64,000 nt of DNA, from positions 1,798,001 through 1,862,000 of the forward strand of contig NZ_CP088018.1 in the NCBI RefSeq assembly GCF_021049265.1, given 5' to 3'. This DNA is from Ruania suaedae (GTDB lineage Bacteria; Actinomycetota; Actinomycetes; Actinomycetales; Beutenbergiaceae). The notes beneath the pieces were generated by a model that worked only from the letters and a program-made list of their open reading frames with translations, was not told where the DNA came from and made no database searches. A program made the translations under genes and the position numbers. Shown in pieces: positions 7,108 to 16,024 of the stretch; position 1 is the first letter of the stretch; each line of letters starts with the position of its first letter.

Positions 7108-9803
7108 GACAAGGCGTCCAGGTCCGCGGCCACGGCCCGCAGCGCCTCCTCGAGGGCCCCGGCGTCCGTACCGCCCCCCTGTGCGATGTCGTCCTTGCCA
7201 CCACCGCCGCCGCCCAGACGGGTGGCCGCCGTGCGCACCAGCGCACCGGCCTTCGCGCCGGCGGAACGGGCGCCGTCGTTGGTGGCCACCACGACCACCG
7301 GACGGTCCTTGACCACGGCACCCAGGGCCACGACGCTCGGGGAACTCGAGCCCAGGCGGTCACGCACGTCGAGCACGAGTGAGCGGACGTCGTCGGCGGA
7401 GGTGAGCTCACCGAGGGTGGCGGTGACGGTGCGCACTCCCCCGTGCTCGATCGCCGACCCGGCCAGCTCCCCCGCCCGGGTGAGCAGCTGCCCCTGCCGG
7501 AGCGTGGCCAGCTCCTTCTCGGCATCCTTCAGGCGCCCCAGGACCCCGGAGATCCGCTCGGGTAGCTCCTCGGCCCGCGCTCCGACGAGCTGGGAGATCT
7601 GCCCCACGAGCGCGTGCGCCTTGGCCTGGTTGTCGTAGGCGCCCTGCCCGACGAGGGCGTCGATGCGCCGCACGCCGGACCCGATGGAGGACTCACCGAG
7701 GACGGTCACCAGCCCGAGGTCGCCGGAGCGCTGCACGTGCGTGCCGGCACACAGCTCCTTGGACCAGTCGCCACCGATGGAGACCACGCGCACGCGATCG
7801 CCGTACTTCTCCCCGAACAGCGCCATCGCGCCCTGCGCCCGTGCCTCGTCCAGGCTCATCGTGGCGTCGGTGACCTCGAGATTGTCGGCCAGGCGCTCGT
7901 TCACGCGCTGGTCGATCTCGGAGATCACCGAGGTCGGCACGGATGAGCCGTGCCGGAAGTCGAAACGCAGCCGCGAGGGCGCGTTCTCCGATCCGGCCTG
8001 CGTGGCCTGTTCACCGAGGAACTCGTGCAGCGCCTTGTGCACCATGTGGGTGGCCGTGTGCGCGCGGGCGATCGAGCGGCGGCGGTCGCTGTCGATCGTG
8101 GCGACCGCCTGTTCGTCCACCGCGATGGTGCCCTCGGTGAGAGTGCCGCGGTGCACGTGCAGGCCCTTGAGCGGCGACTGCACGTCGGCCACGTCCACCA
8201 CACCGCCACCGGCGAGGGTGATCGTGCCCTGGTCGGCCAGCTGCCCACCGGCCTCGGCGTAGAACGGGGTCTGGTCGAGGATCACCTCGACGTCCGCCGG
8301 TGCCGTCGCCACGGGCGAGGCACTGCCGTCCACCACGAGTCCCACGACCCGTCCCTGCGCGGCGTGGTCGGTGTAGCCCAGGAACGTGCTCGGACCACCG
8401 AGCGCGGCTCGGAACGACTGATAGACCGAGGAGTCCACGTGACCGGTCTTCTTGGCCAGCGCATCGGCGCGCGCCCGCTGGCGCTGCTCCGACATCAGCG
8501 AGCGGAAGCCCGCCTCGTCGACCTCCACGCCCTGTTCGGCCGCCATCTCCAGGGTCAGGTCGATGGGGAAGCCGTAGGTGTCGTGCAACGCGAACGCGTC
8601 GGTGCCGGGCAACTGCACCCGAGCTCCGGCGCCGGCAGCCTTGGCCTTGCGCACCGCGGTGTCGAGGATCGTGGTGCCCGAGGCGAGGGTGCGGCGGAAC
8701 GCCTCCTCCTCCTCGTAGGCCACCTGGCTGATGGTGTCGAACTGCGCCTCGAGCTCGGGATAGGACTCGGCCATCGCGTCCTTGGCCACCGGCATCAGGG
8801 CCGGCAGCGCCGGCTCGTCCACGCCGAGGAGCTTCACCGAGCGCACCGCTCGGCGGATCAGGCGGCGCAGCACGTAGCCGCGGCCGTCGTTGCCGGGGCG
8901 CACGCCGTCACCGATGAGCATCAGCGCCGAGCGCACGTGATCGGCCACCACGCGCATCCGCACCTGGTCCGGCTCCGGTGAGTTGCGGCCCAGCAGGTAC
9001 TCGGCCCCGGAGAGCTCCTCGACCGTGCGGATCAGCGGGAACGTCTGGTCGATCTCGTACAGGTTCTCGCGGCCCTGCAGCACGAAGGCGAGGCGCTCGA
9101 GCCCGAGCCCGGTGTCGATCGACTTGTTCTCCAGCTCCCCGAGCAGCTCGTAGTCCTTGCCGGTGCCCGGGCCGCGGACGAACTGGTCGAAGACGTTGTT
9201 GTAGATCTCCAGGTACCGGTCCCCGCCAGGATCGATGGTGCCGCCCTCGGCCTCCGGCCCGTACTGCGGCCCGCGGTCGTAGTGGAACTCCGCGCAGGGG
9301 CCGGCCGGGCCGGGCTGGCCGGTGTCCCAGAAGTTCTCCTGCCGCGGCAGCTTGACGATGTGCCGGGCATCGACGCCGATCTCGCGCAGCGCACGTTCGG
9401 CCTCGTCGTCCTCGTTCCAGATCGTCACCCAGATCCGGTCACCGTCGAGGCCGAAGCCACCGGCATCCTGGCCACTGGTCAGCAGGTCCCACGAGAAGCC
9501 GATGGACTCGGTCTTGAAGTAGTCACCGAAGGAGAAGTTGCCGCACATCTGGAAGAACGTGCCGTGCCGGGTGGTGGCGCCGACGTTCTCGATGTCGTTG
9601 GTGCGGATGCACTTCTGCACACTCACCGCACGCGGGTAGGGCGCCTTCTCGGTGCCGACGATGTAGGGGATGAACGGCACCATCCCGGCGATCGTGAACA
9701 GGATGGAGGGGTCCGGGGAGACGAGCGGAGCGCTCGGCACCACGGTGTGACCGCGGTCGGCGAAGTAGGACAGCCAGCGGCTACGGATCTCGGCGGTACG
9801 CAT
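7104..9803 (-). CDS. alaS: alanine--tRNA ligase
   Basis: Charges tRNA-Ala and edits mischarged Ser/Gly. The 899-residue enzyme starts MRTAEIRSRWLSYFADRGHT, the standard class II AlaRS opening; an upstream in-frame extension is rejected because it lacks conservation. The editing domain carries HTATHMVH (about 578-585) and the zinc ligands in ELCAGTHV (about 683). The C-terminal DHHA1/C-Ala domain ends with the glycine-rich GGGGGGKDDIAQGG block. It is followed by ruvX with a 4-base overlap, and preceded by two small genes and rpsD, the common actinobacterial arrangement. Confidence 0.98.
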   Translation of the reverse strand: MRTAEIRSRWLSYFADRGHTVVPSAPLVSPDPSILFTIAGMVPFIPYIVGTEKAPYPRAVSVQKCIRTNDIENVGATTRHGTFFQMCGNFSFGDYFKTESIGFSWDLLTSGQDAGGFGLDGDRIWVTIWNEDDEAERALREIGVDARHIVKLPRQENFWDTGQPGPAGPCAEFHYDRGPQYGPEAEGGTIDPGGDRYLEIYNNVFDQFVRGPGTGKDYELLGELENKSIDTGLGLERLAFVLQGRENLYEIDQTFPLIRTVEELSGAEYLLGRNSPEPDQVRMRVVADHVRSALMLIGDGVRPGNDGRGYVLRRLIRRAVRSVKLLGVDEPALPALMPVAKDAMAESYPELEAQFDTISQVAYEEEEAFRRTLASGTTILDTAVRKAKAAGAGARVQLPGTDAFALHDTYGFPIDLTLEMAAEQGVEVDEAGFRSLMSEQRQRARADALAKKTGHVDSSVYQSFRAALGGPSTFLGYTDHAAQGRVVGLVVDGSASPVATAPADVEVILDQTPFYAEAGGQLADQGTITLAGGGVVDVADVQSPLKGLHVHRGTLTEGTIAVDEQAVATIDSDRRRSIARAHTATHMVHKALHEFLGEQATQAGSENAPSRLRFDFRHGSSVPTSVISEIDQRVNERLADNLEVTDATMSLDEARAQGAMALFGEKYGDRVRVVSIGGDWSKELCAGTHVQRSGDLGLVTVLGESSIGSGVRRIDALVGQGAYDNQAKAHALVGQISQLVGARAEELPERISGVLGRLKDAEKELATLRQGQLLTRAGELAGSAIEHGGVRTVTATLGELTSADDVRSLVLDVRDRLGSSSPSVVALGAVVKDRPVVVVATNDGARSAGAKAGALVRTAATRLGGGGGGKDDIAQGGGTDAGALEEALRAVAADLDALS

Positions 9804-9861
9804 GGATTCTCGTTCGGTCGCGTCGGGGCGCCCCGCAGACAGCACGGAGCGGGCGGAGGGT

Positions 9862-10182
9862 CTACAGGGTGTCGTCGATGTCGAAGTCGTCCGGCCAGGA
9901 CGAGGGAGCGTGGCGTTCGGCTCGGCTCTGACGGGCGTGGCTCTGCTCGGCCTGGCTCGGCAGCAGCGCCGCCGTGAGCCGGTCCTCGTGCTCGGCCATC
10001 GAGGTGCGCAGCTGCTCGGTCAGGTCCCGGGCGGCCGAGGCGAGCGTGGTGACCGACTCGGCCAGGCCCGCCGGGCTCACGGCGTGGGCGATCGCGCCGA
10101 CGCGCTCGTTGGCCTTGCCGGCCTGCCGGAGCACCACCACGGTGACCGCGACGCCGACACCCACCCACAGGAGTCGCTTCAC
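9862..10182 (-). CDS. small membrane-anchored protein of unknown function
   Basis: A 106-residue protein with a single N-terminal membrane helix (about residues 4-20) and a soluble tail rich in Ala, Gln, Arg and Asp. I do not recognise a domain. It starts with GTG overlapping the stop of the DUF948 gene by 4 bases and sits 58 bases before alaS. Similar short proteins occupy this position in other actinobacteria, so it is likely a real conserved gene of unknown function; a link with its DUF948 partner in the envelope is an inference. Confidence 0.75.
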   Translation of the reverse strand: MKRLLWVGVGVAVTVVVLRQAGKANERVGAIAHAVSPAGLAESVTTLASAARDLTEQLRTSMAEHEDRLTAALLPSQAEQSHARQSRAERHAPSSWPDDFDIDDTL

Positions 10183-10535
10183 TTGTCCTTCTCCCCCTTG
10201 CCGAACATGCCACGCACCGCCAGCGAGAAGGCCGCGACCTTGACCAGCGGCGCACCGACCGTGGCGGCCACCAGCGAGGTCAACGCCGAGACGTTCGTGG
10301 AGACCTCGGCGGCCGCCGTGGTCACCGTGTCGACCTTGCTGATCTGGCTGTTCGCCGAGGTGATCGTGACCGCGGCCTCGTCGATCACGGGCAGAGTGTG
10401 CTCGGTGACGTCGGCGAGGCTCTTGCGTGCCTCGTCCATCACGCGGCCCAACTTGAGCAGCGGCACCGCGAGAGCACCGACCAGGAGCACGAATGCGATC
10501 GCGGCGATGAGGCCGGCGATGTCACCGAGAGACAT
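10179..10535 (-). CDS. DUF948-family membrane protein
   Basis: A 118-residue protein beginning MSLGDIAGLIAAIAFVLLVG, with an N-terminal membrane helix (about 5-26) followed by an amphipathic alpha-helical region typical of DUF948 (general stress protein-like) and a basic GMFGKGEKDK tail. The family function is not established. The start at 10535 is preceded by a clear ribosome site (TAGGAGAA); longer in-frame extensions read through non-conserved sequence. It lies between rpsD and the small membrane gene, with which it overlaps by 4 bases. Confidence 0.8.
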   Translation of the reverse strand: MSLGDIAGLIAAIAFVLLVGALAVPLLKLGRVMDEARKSLADVTEHTLPVIDEAAVTITSANSQISKVDTVTTAAAEVSTNVSALTSLVAATVGAPLVKVAAFSLAVRGMFGKGEKDK

Positions 10536-10616
10536 GAGCTGTGGTTCTCCTACCGAGGGCAACGGGTCTGGTGAGGCGACCCTACCGGGCGCCCGGCCCG
10601 GCGGGTGAGACGACGA

Positions 10617-10653
10617 CGCCCCGGGCACGGCCGTGATGGCCTCGCCCGGGGCG
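10617..10653 (-). terminator. hairpin downstream of rpsD
   Basis: A perfect 10-base stem (CGCCCCGGGC pairing with GCCCGGGGCG) encloses a 17-base loop that can form its own GGCC/GGCC stem. It begins 25 bases after the rpsD stop in the direction of transcription. There is no clear U-run, as is common in GC-rich actinobacteria, so it may terminate, attenuate into the downstream genes, or protect the rpsD transcript. Confidence 0.6.
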
Positions 10654-10678
10654 CCGCGTCAGTGGATACGCGCGTGGA

Positions 10679-11305
10679 TCAGCGCGAGTAGTGCTCGACG
10701 ACCAGCTGGACGTCACAGGTGATCGGCACCTCGGCGCGCTTGGGGCGGCGGGTCAGCTCGAACCGCAACTTCTCGATCTGCACCTCGAGGTACTCCGGCA
10801 CCAGCGGCAGCACGTCGCGGTGGGCGCCGGCGGCGGCGACCTGGAAGGGAACCATGGTCTGGCTGCGGGGCTTGACCTGGACGACCTGGCCGGGCTTGAC
10901 CCGGAAGGAGGGGCGGTCGACCAGCTTGCCGTCGACCAGGATGTGGCGGTGCACGACCGCCTGGCGCGCCTGCGCCATGGTGCGGCCGAACCCGGCGCGC
11001 AGCACGAGCGCGTCCAGGCGCATCTCGAGCAGCTCCACCAGCGACTCACCGGTCAGGCCCTGCTCGTGGCGGGCCTCGACGAAGGCGCGACGCAGCTGAG
11101 CCTCACGCAGCCCGTACTGGGCGCGCAGACGCTGCTTCTCCTTCAGACGCACGGCGTAGTCGGAGTCGGTCCGGCGGCGTGCACGGCCGTGCTCGCCCGG
11201 CGGGTAGGGGCGCTTCTCGAAGTACTTGACGGCCTTCGGGGTCAGGGCGATCCCGAGCGAGCGGGAGAGCCGGACCTGCCGGCGCGTGCGGTTCTGCGAT
11301 GCCAT
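10679..11305 (-). CDS. rpsD: 30S ribosomal protein S4
   Basis: Primary 16S rRNA-binding protein of the small subunit body. The 208-residue protein has the basic N-terminal region with KRPYPPGEHG (about 31-40) and the S4 RNA-binding domain with RLDALVLRAGFG and the VVHRHILVDGKLV block (about 115-130). The zinc-binding cysteines of the C+ form are absent, so this is the zinc-free (C-minus) form. Here rpsD is unlinked from the usual rpsK-rpoA cluster, as in several actinobacteria. A good ribosome site (AGGAAG) precedes the ATG, and a two-tier hairpin lies in the leader. Confidence 0.98.
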   Translation of the reverse strand: MASQNRTRRQVRLSRSLGIALTPKAVKYFEKRPYPPGEHGRARRRTDSDYAVRLKEKQRLRAQYGLREAQLRRAFVEARHEQGLTGESLVELLEMRLDALVLRAGFGRTMAQARQAVVHRHILVDGKLVDRPSFRVKPGQVVQVKPRSQTMVPFQVAAAGAHRDVLPLVPEYLEVQIEKLRFELTRRPKRAEVPITCDVQLVVEHYSR

Positions 11306-11339
11306 GTGGCGATTCTTCCTGTCGTGTTGATCCTGACGT

Positions 11340-11383
11340 CACACCACGCTCCGCGACGCGTGCGTCGCGGTGACCGGGGTGTG
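11340..11383 (-). promoter_or_regulatory. structured leader upstream of rpsD
   Basis: An inner perfect 8-base stem (CCGCGACG with CGTCGCGG, 4-base loop, 11351-11370) is flanked by an outer 6-base stem (CACACC with GGTGTG). It lies 35-78 bases upstream of the rpsD start. S4 is a known autoregulator in other bacteria, so this may be an S4-responsive leader; alternatively it could be the tail of a terminator for rarA, which ends 120 bases further upstream on the same strand. No experimental basis is visible. Confidence 0.4.
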
Positions 11384-11505
11384 GGGCCAACTCCAGGAGC
11401 ATCCCGAGACGGGACGGTCCATCGGCTAGGACCCCAGGCGTGCCCGAGTGGGCAACCCCGACACTCTACCGCATCGGCCGGGGCGCACCGGTCGCACCAG
11501 CAGGG

Positions 11506-12852
11506 CTACCGCCCCAGCATCGAGCGGATCCGGTCGAGCCGTTCGGACAGGGTCCGCTCGAAGCCGCGGTCGGTGGGCTGGTAGTAGCGAGCACCGGCGA
11601 GGTCCTCGGGCAGGTACTCCTGCCGCGCCACCCCGTGGGGTTCGTCGTGGCTGTAGACATAGCCGGCGCCGTGGCCCAGGTGCTGCGCCCCGGCGTAGTG
11701 GGAGTCACGCAGGTGCGCCGGGACCACGCCGATCCGGCCGGCCTTGACGTCCGCGATCGCCGCGTCGATCCCCGCGTAGGCGGCGTTCGACTTCGGGGCG
11801 GCGGCCACGTGCACGACCGCCTGGGCGAGGATGATCCGCGCCTCCGGCATCCCGATCAGGGCGACGGCCTGCGCCGCGGCCATCGCCGTCTGCAGGGCCG
11901 TCGGGTCGGCCATCCCGACGTCCTCCGAGGCCGCGATCACCACCCGACGGGCGATGAACCGCGGGTCCTCCCCCGCCACCACCATCCGGGCCAGGTAGTG
12001 CAGCGAGGCGTCCACGTCGCTACCGCGCATCGACTTGATGAAGGCGCTGATCACGTCGTAGTGCTGATCGCCGTCCCGGTCGTAGCGCACGGCGGCCACG
12101 TCGATGGCGCGCTCGACCGCCTCGAGGGTGATGGACCCTGCCTGCGCTCCGACGGCGGTCCCGGCCGCCGCCTCCAGGATCGTCAGCGCCTTGCGGGCGT
12201 CCCCGCCGGCCAGGCGCAGCAGGTACGCACGCGCCTCCTCCTCCAGCTCGACCTGACCGCCGAGCCCGCGTTCGTCCGTCAGCGCGCGCGTGATCAGCGC
12301 GTCCAGGTCGGTGGTCACCAGCGAGCGTAGGGTCAGCATGATCGAGCGCGACAGCAGCGGGGAGATCACCGAGAAGGACGGGTTCTCGGTGGTGGCCGCC
12401 ATCAGCGTCACCCACCGGTTCTCCACCGCCGGCAGCAGTGCGTCCTGCTGGGTCTTGGAGAACCGGTGCACCTCGTCGATGAAGAGCACCGTCTCCTCCC
12501 CCGAACCGGCCAGTCGCCGTCGGGCATCGGAGATCACGGTGCGGACATCCTTCACCCCGGCGGTGACCGCGGAGAGCTCGACGAACCGGCGCCCGGACAC
12601 GTGCGCCACCAGGTAGGCCAGCGTCGTCTTGCCGGTGCCGGGCGGCCCCCACAGCACCACCGAGGACGGCGGCAGCGTCCCGGCGGCCGGAGGGTCGATC
12701 AACCGCCGCAGCGGAGAGCCCGACTCGAGCAGGTGCGCCTGCCCGAGCACTTCCTCGGGCCTGGCGGGCCGCATCCGGACGGCGAGGGGCGCCGTCGCCG
12801 AGGCCTGCGGCACGCCGGCGTCATCGGTGCCGACCGATTCGAACAAGTCCAC
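11506..12852 (-). CDS. rarA: replication-associated recombination protein RarA (MgsA family AAA+ ATPase)
   Basis: AAA+ ATPase that acts at stalled replication forks. The 448-residue protein has Walker [10 protein letters not shown] (about 69-77), Walker [10 protein letters not shown] (about 124-132), the sensor ATTENPSF and the conserved C-terminal blocks [11 protein letters not shown] and [16 protein letters not shown] that bracket the tetramerisation domain. GTG start: a TAGGCT hexamer ends 7 bases upstream and there is no ribosome site, suggesting a leaderless message. It is divergent from the MMPL gene; only 74 bases separate the two starts. Confidence 0.95.
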   Translation of the reverse strand: MDLFESVGTDDAGVPQASATAPLAVRMRPARPEEVLGQAHLLESGSPLRRLIDPPAAGTLPPSSVVLWGPPGTGKTTLAYLVAHVSGRRFVELSAVTAGVKDVRTVISDARRRLAGSGEETVLFIDEVHRFSKTQQDALLPAVENRWVTLMAATTENPSFSVISPLLSRSIMLTLRSLVTTDLDALITRALTDERGLGGQVELEEEARAYLLRLAGGDARKALTILEAAAGTAVGAQAGSITLEAVERAIDVAAVRYDRDGDQHYDVISAFIKSMRGSDVDASLHYLARMVVAGEDPRFIARRVVIAASEDVGMADPTALQTAMAAAQAVALIGMPEARIILAQAVVHVAAAPKSNAAYAGIDAAIADVKAGRIGVVPAHLRDSHYAGAQHLGHGAGYVYSHDEPHGVARQEYLPEDLAGARYYQPTDRGFERTLSERLDRIRSMLGR

Positions 12853-12859
12853 GCGTGAG

Positions 12860-12865
12860 AGCCTA
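12860..12865 (-). promoter_or_regulatory. -10-like hexamer for rarA
   Basis: On the minus strand TAGGCT is followed by a 7-base spacer and the rarA GTG. Fits the TANNNT actinobacterial -10 pattern and a leaderless start. No clear -35 is visible. Confidence 0.5.
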
Positions 12866-12914
12866 CGCGCCCCGAGTGTCCGCTCCGGCGACGATCCGCA
12901 GCCCTGCGGCCTGC

Positions 12915-12920
12915 GATGAT
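12915..12920 (+). promoter_or_regulatory. -10-like hexamer for the MMPL gene
   Basis: GATGAT, four of six matches to TATAAT, is followed by exactly 6 bases and then the GTG at 12927. This is the same spacing seen before several other genes in the window. Confidence 0.4.
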
Positions 12921-12926
12921 AGGCCG

Positions 12927-15233
12927 GTGTTCGATCGCCTCGGAGCCGTCACCGCTCGCGCCCCCCGCCGCATCGTCGTCCTCTGGCTCGTCCTGCTCGC
13001 CCTCGCGGGCACGCTCGCGACCACCGGCTTCGGGGCCGGTGGCCTCTTCGACCGCCTGCACAGCGGTGAACCGCGCGTACCGGGCTCGGAGACCGAGGAG
13101 GCGCGCACCATCGTCGATGATGCCACCGAGGACGGCGCCACCATCACGGCCGTCCTCAGCGGCGTCGATCTGGAGTCGGAGGAGACGCTGGCCGAGGCGG
13201 CCCGGGCCGCCTCGCGGCTGCACTCGGTGCTGCTGGCCGACGAGCGCGTGGAGTCGGTGACGGACCCGTTCATCGTGCCCGAGGGGGCACAGTCCCCGGC
13301 CGCCGTCCCGTTCCTGGCCGAGGACGGTGACGGCTTCGTGGTCACCGTCACCCTGGACGCAGCCCTGGCCGAGGACGCCGAGGAGGCTGCCCTCGAGGAC
13401 GTCACCGCCGAGCTCGGCACCCTGGCCGAGGACCTCGGCGCCGACGCCCGGCTGACCAGCGCCGGCCTCATCACCGACGCGATCATCCACCAGATGGAGA
13501 GCGACCTGGTGACCGGCGAGATCGTGGCGCTGCCGATCTCCCTGCTGATCATGGTGATCGTCTTCGGCGGCTTCCTGGCCGCCGGGATGCCGCTGGCCGG
13601 GGCGCTGGCGTCGATCGCGGGTGGGCTCGCGGTGCTGTGGGGGTTCTCGGCGGTCCTGGAGCTCGACTCCGTGGTCGTCAACATCGTCACGGTGCTCGGC
13701 CTCGGGCTCTCCATCGACTACGGCCTGCTGATCGTCTCCCGCTTCCGTGAGGAGATCCGGCATGCCGTGGAGGAGGAGGCCGAGCAGCTCGCGGCCACCG
13801 GCCCGATCCCGCTGGGCGCCTCCCGCCGGAGCCGGCGTCGCGGTCACGGCCGCGGTGACGCCGCCGTCATCCGTGCCACCCGGCGCACCCTCACCACCGC
13901 CGGGCGGACGGTCGCGTTCTCGGCGGTCACCGTGGCCGTCGCCGTCTCGGGCCTGCTGCTGCTGCGACCGGACATCCTGCGCTCCCTCGGGGCCGCGGGT
14001 CTGTCGGTCGTGGCCCTGGCCCTGCTCAGTGCCCTGACGCTGGTGCCCGCGCTGCTCGCCTGGCGCGGCCGGCGGATGCTGCGCCCCAGCGCCCTCTCCC
14101 GCATCCCGGGGGTGCGTCACGTGCTCGGCCGCTTCGGTGAGACCGCTCCCCCGACGGGGCTGTTCTCGGCGCTCGCCGGCCGCGTCCAGCGCCACCCGTG
14201 GGTGGTGATGCTCGGCACGGCGGCGATCCTGCTCCTGCTCGCCTCACCGCTGCTGGGCCTGCAGCTGCGCAGCTCGACCGTGGACATGCTCCCGCCCGGG
14301 ACCGAGCAGCGCGAGGTGGTCGACACCCTGGAGGAGCAGTACCCGGCGCTGTCCGACCCGGCCGTGCAGGTGCTGGTGGGCTCAGCCGGTCCGGATGGTG
14401 CCCAGGCCCTGAGCGAGTCAATCTCGGACCTGCCCGGGGTCTCGAGCGTCGACCCCGCGCGCGAGCTCGACTCCGACTACGACGTGCTCGGGGTGCGCCT
14501 GCCCGAGGGCGTGGACGCGGGGGGTCAGGACGCGCAGGACGTGGTGACCGCCATCCGCGACCTGGGCGCGCAGGCCGATGTCGAGTACTGGGTCTACGGC
14601 CAGGCCGCGAGCCAGATCGACTTCACCCAGGCCCTGATCGACGGCGTCCCGCTCGCCGCCGGGGTGGTGGTGCTCGCCACCTTCGTGCTGCTGTTCGCCA
14701 TGACCGGATCGATCCTGGTGCCGCTGAAGGCGCTGATCGTGAACCTGCTCTCGCTCGCGGCCTCGGTCGGCGTGACGACCTGGGTGTTCCAGGAGGGGCA
14801 CCTGAGCGACCTGCTCGGCTTCGAACCCGTCGGGGGTCTGGAGTCCTACGTGGTGGCGGTCGTCGTCGCGTTCGGGTTCGGCCTGGCGATGGACTACGAG
14901 GTCTTCCTCATCGCCCGGATCAAGGAGTTCTACGACCGGGGCCCCGGCGGGCGGCAGGGCAACGACCAGGCGGTCCGGGACGGCCTGCAGCAGTCCGGTC
15001 GGATCATCACCTCGGCGGCGGCGGTGATCGTCGTCGTCTTCGCCGGCTTCATCAGCGGTGAGCTGGTGGTGATCAAGCAGGCCGGCTTCGCGCTGGCCGT
15101 CACCGTCATCATCGACGCCACCCTCGTGCGGATGCTGCTGGTGCCGGCGACGATGACGCTGCTCGGCAGCCGGAACTGGTGGGCGCCACGGCCGCTGCGG
15201 GCGTTGCACCGCCGGATCGCGATCACGCACTGA
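12927..15233 (+). CDS. MMPL-family RND transporter
   Basis: Inner-membrane RND exporter of the MMPL type, proton-driven. The 768-residue protein has the two-fold layout of the family: a first membrane helix (about 14-35), a large external loop, and a helix bundle containing [19 protein letters not shown] (about 250-270). The same order repeats, with [19 protein letters not shown] near residue 650. The D-Y pairs in the two SIDY / AMDY segments are the conserved transmembrane proton-relay positions. The substrate cannot be told; mycolate export is unlikely to be relevant here. The GTG at 12927 is chosen for the usual N-terminus and promoter spacing. Its 3' end overlaps the GNAT gene tail to tail by 11 bases. 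Confidence 0.9.
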   Translation: MFDRLGAVTARAPRRIVVLWLVLLALAGTLATTGFGAGGLFDRLHSGEPRVPGSETEEARTIVDDATEDGATITAVLSGVDLESEETLAEAARAASRLHSVLLADERVESVTDPFIVPEGAQSPAAVPFLAEDGDGFVVTVTLDAALAEDAEEAALEDVTAELGTLAEDLGADARLTSAGLITDAIIHQMESDLVTGEIVALPISLLIMVIVFGGFLAAGMPLAGALASIAGGLAVLWGFSAVLELDSVVVNIVTVLGLGLSIDYGLLIVSRFREEIRHAVEEEAEQLAATGPIPLGASRRSRRRGHGRGDAAVIRATRRTLTTAGRTVAFSAVTVAVAVSGLLLLRPDILRSLGAAGLSVVALALLSALTLVPALLAWRGRRMLRPSALSRIPGVRHVLGRFGETAPPTGLFSALAGRVQRHPWVVMLGTAAILLLLASPLLGLQLRSSTVDMLPPGTEQREVVDTLEEQYPALSDPAVQVLVGSAGPDGAQALSESISDLPGVSSVDPARELDSDYDVLGVRLPEGVDAGGQDAQDVVTAIRDLGAQADVEYWVYGQAASQIDFTQALIDGVPLAAGVVVLATFVLLFAMTGSILVPLKALIVNLLSLAASVGVTTWVFQEGHLSDLLGFEPVGGLESYVVAVVVAFGFGLAMDYEVFLIARIKEFYDRGPGGRQGNDQAVRDGLQQSGRIITSAAAVIVVVFAGFISGELVVIKQAGFALAVTVIIDATLVRMLLVPATMTLLGSRNWWAPRPLRALHRRIAITH

Positions 15234-16020
15234 CCCGCGACGGCGGCCGGCGGCTCTCCCACTGCTGCCCCAGGGCGAACCCGAGCCGTGCGTAGACCCG
15301 CCGCGCCTCGTGGTTGTCGGCGTACAGGCCCAGACTGACCTGCCCGGTGGCGGCCAGGCCGCGCCGCGTCAGCGCACCGGTCAGCGCGGAGCCGAGCCCC
15401 TGACGGCGCACGTCCGGGTGGGTCACGATCGAGCCGAGGTGGACCTCGTGGACCCACCCGCCGGCCGCGGCCATCGCCACCAGCCGTCCGCGATCGTCCC
15501 GGCAGCCGAACCAGCGCGTGCCGGGCTTGTCCAGCGGGGTGTAGGTGTGGGGCAGCACCAGCTGCTGCAGCGCGGCCATCTCGGCTCGCTCCAGGCCGAG
15601 GTCGAGCTCGACCACGCGTTCGTGCGCCGAGGTCGGCGGCGGCGCCTCGGTGCACACGAGCCAGTCCCAGTGGCTGGCCCGGGTGGTGCCCAGCCACGTG
15701 CGCACCGCGGCGGGCAGCAGGTCCCAGGTGCCGCGGGTCAGGCTCACCACGGCCGGTGGCATGTGCAGGCCGCTCCCCGGGGAGGGGGCGCCGTCGGGCG
15801 TGAACGCGGCGGTGACCACGTCCGCCAGCGCTGCGGGCTCTCCCACCCCGACCAGCGATCGAGCGGACCCTTCGGCGGCCGTGCTCATGGCGACCGCGCC
15901 GGGGCCGGCCCACCAGATCGCCTGCCGGTACCGCGGGACGTCCGCCCGCAGCACCGGCAGCGAGGACCACTGCGGGCCCAGGTCCGCCGCCGACGTCAGC
16001 CGGCGGAAGGTCGGCGCCAC
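15223..16020 (-). CDS. GNAT-family N-acetyltransferase
   Basis: A 265-residue protein whose C-terminal half is a GNAT domain. It has a central strand LGSIVTHPDVRRQGLGSALT (about 189-208) with the acetyl-CoA loop R-R-Q-G-L-G-S, and the closing block YADNHEARRVYARLGFALG. The N-terminal half (about 1-130) is Trp- and Ala-rich and looks like a degenerate second acetyltransferase-like domain. The substrate is not evident. The GTG at 16020 lies 4 bases after the aspS stop, so it is likely co-transcribed with aspS; longer readings run backwards into aspS and are rejected. Confidence 0.85.
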   Translation of the reverse strand: MAPTFRRLTSAADLGPQWSSLPVLRADVPRYRQAIWWAGPGAVAMSTAAEGSARSLVGVGEPAALADVVTAAFTPDGAPSPGSGLHMPPAVVSLTRGTWDLLPAAVRTWLGTTRASHWDWLVCTEAPPPTSAHERVVELDLGLERAEMAALQQLVLPHTYTPLDKPGTRWFGCRDDRGRLVAMAAAGGWVHEVHLGSIVTHPDVRRQGLGSALTGALTRRGLAATGQVSLGLYADNHEARRVYARLGFALGQQWESRRPPSRVSA

Positions 16021-16024
16021 CTGG

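Noticed and set aside
12699-14195. Long minus-strand reading opposite rarA and the MMPL gene
   Set aside because: Composition is Gly/Arg/Gln/Asp-rich antisense noise of GC-rich DNA; the real rarA and MMPL genes explain both strands.
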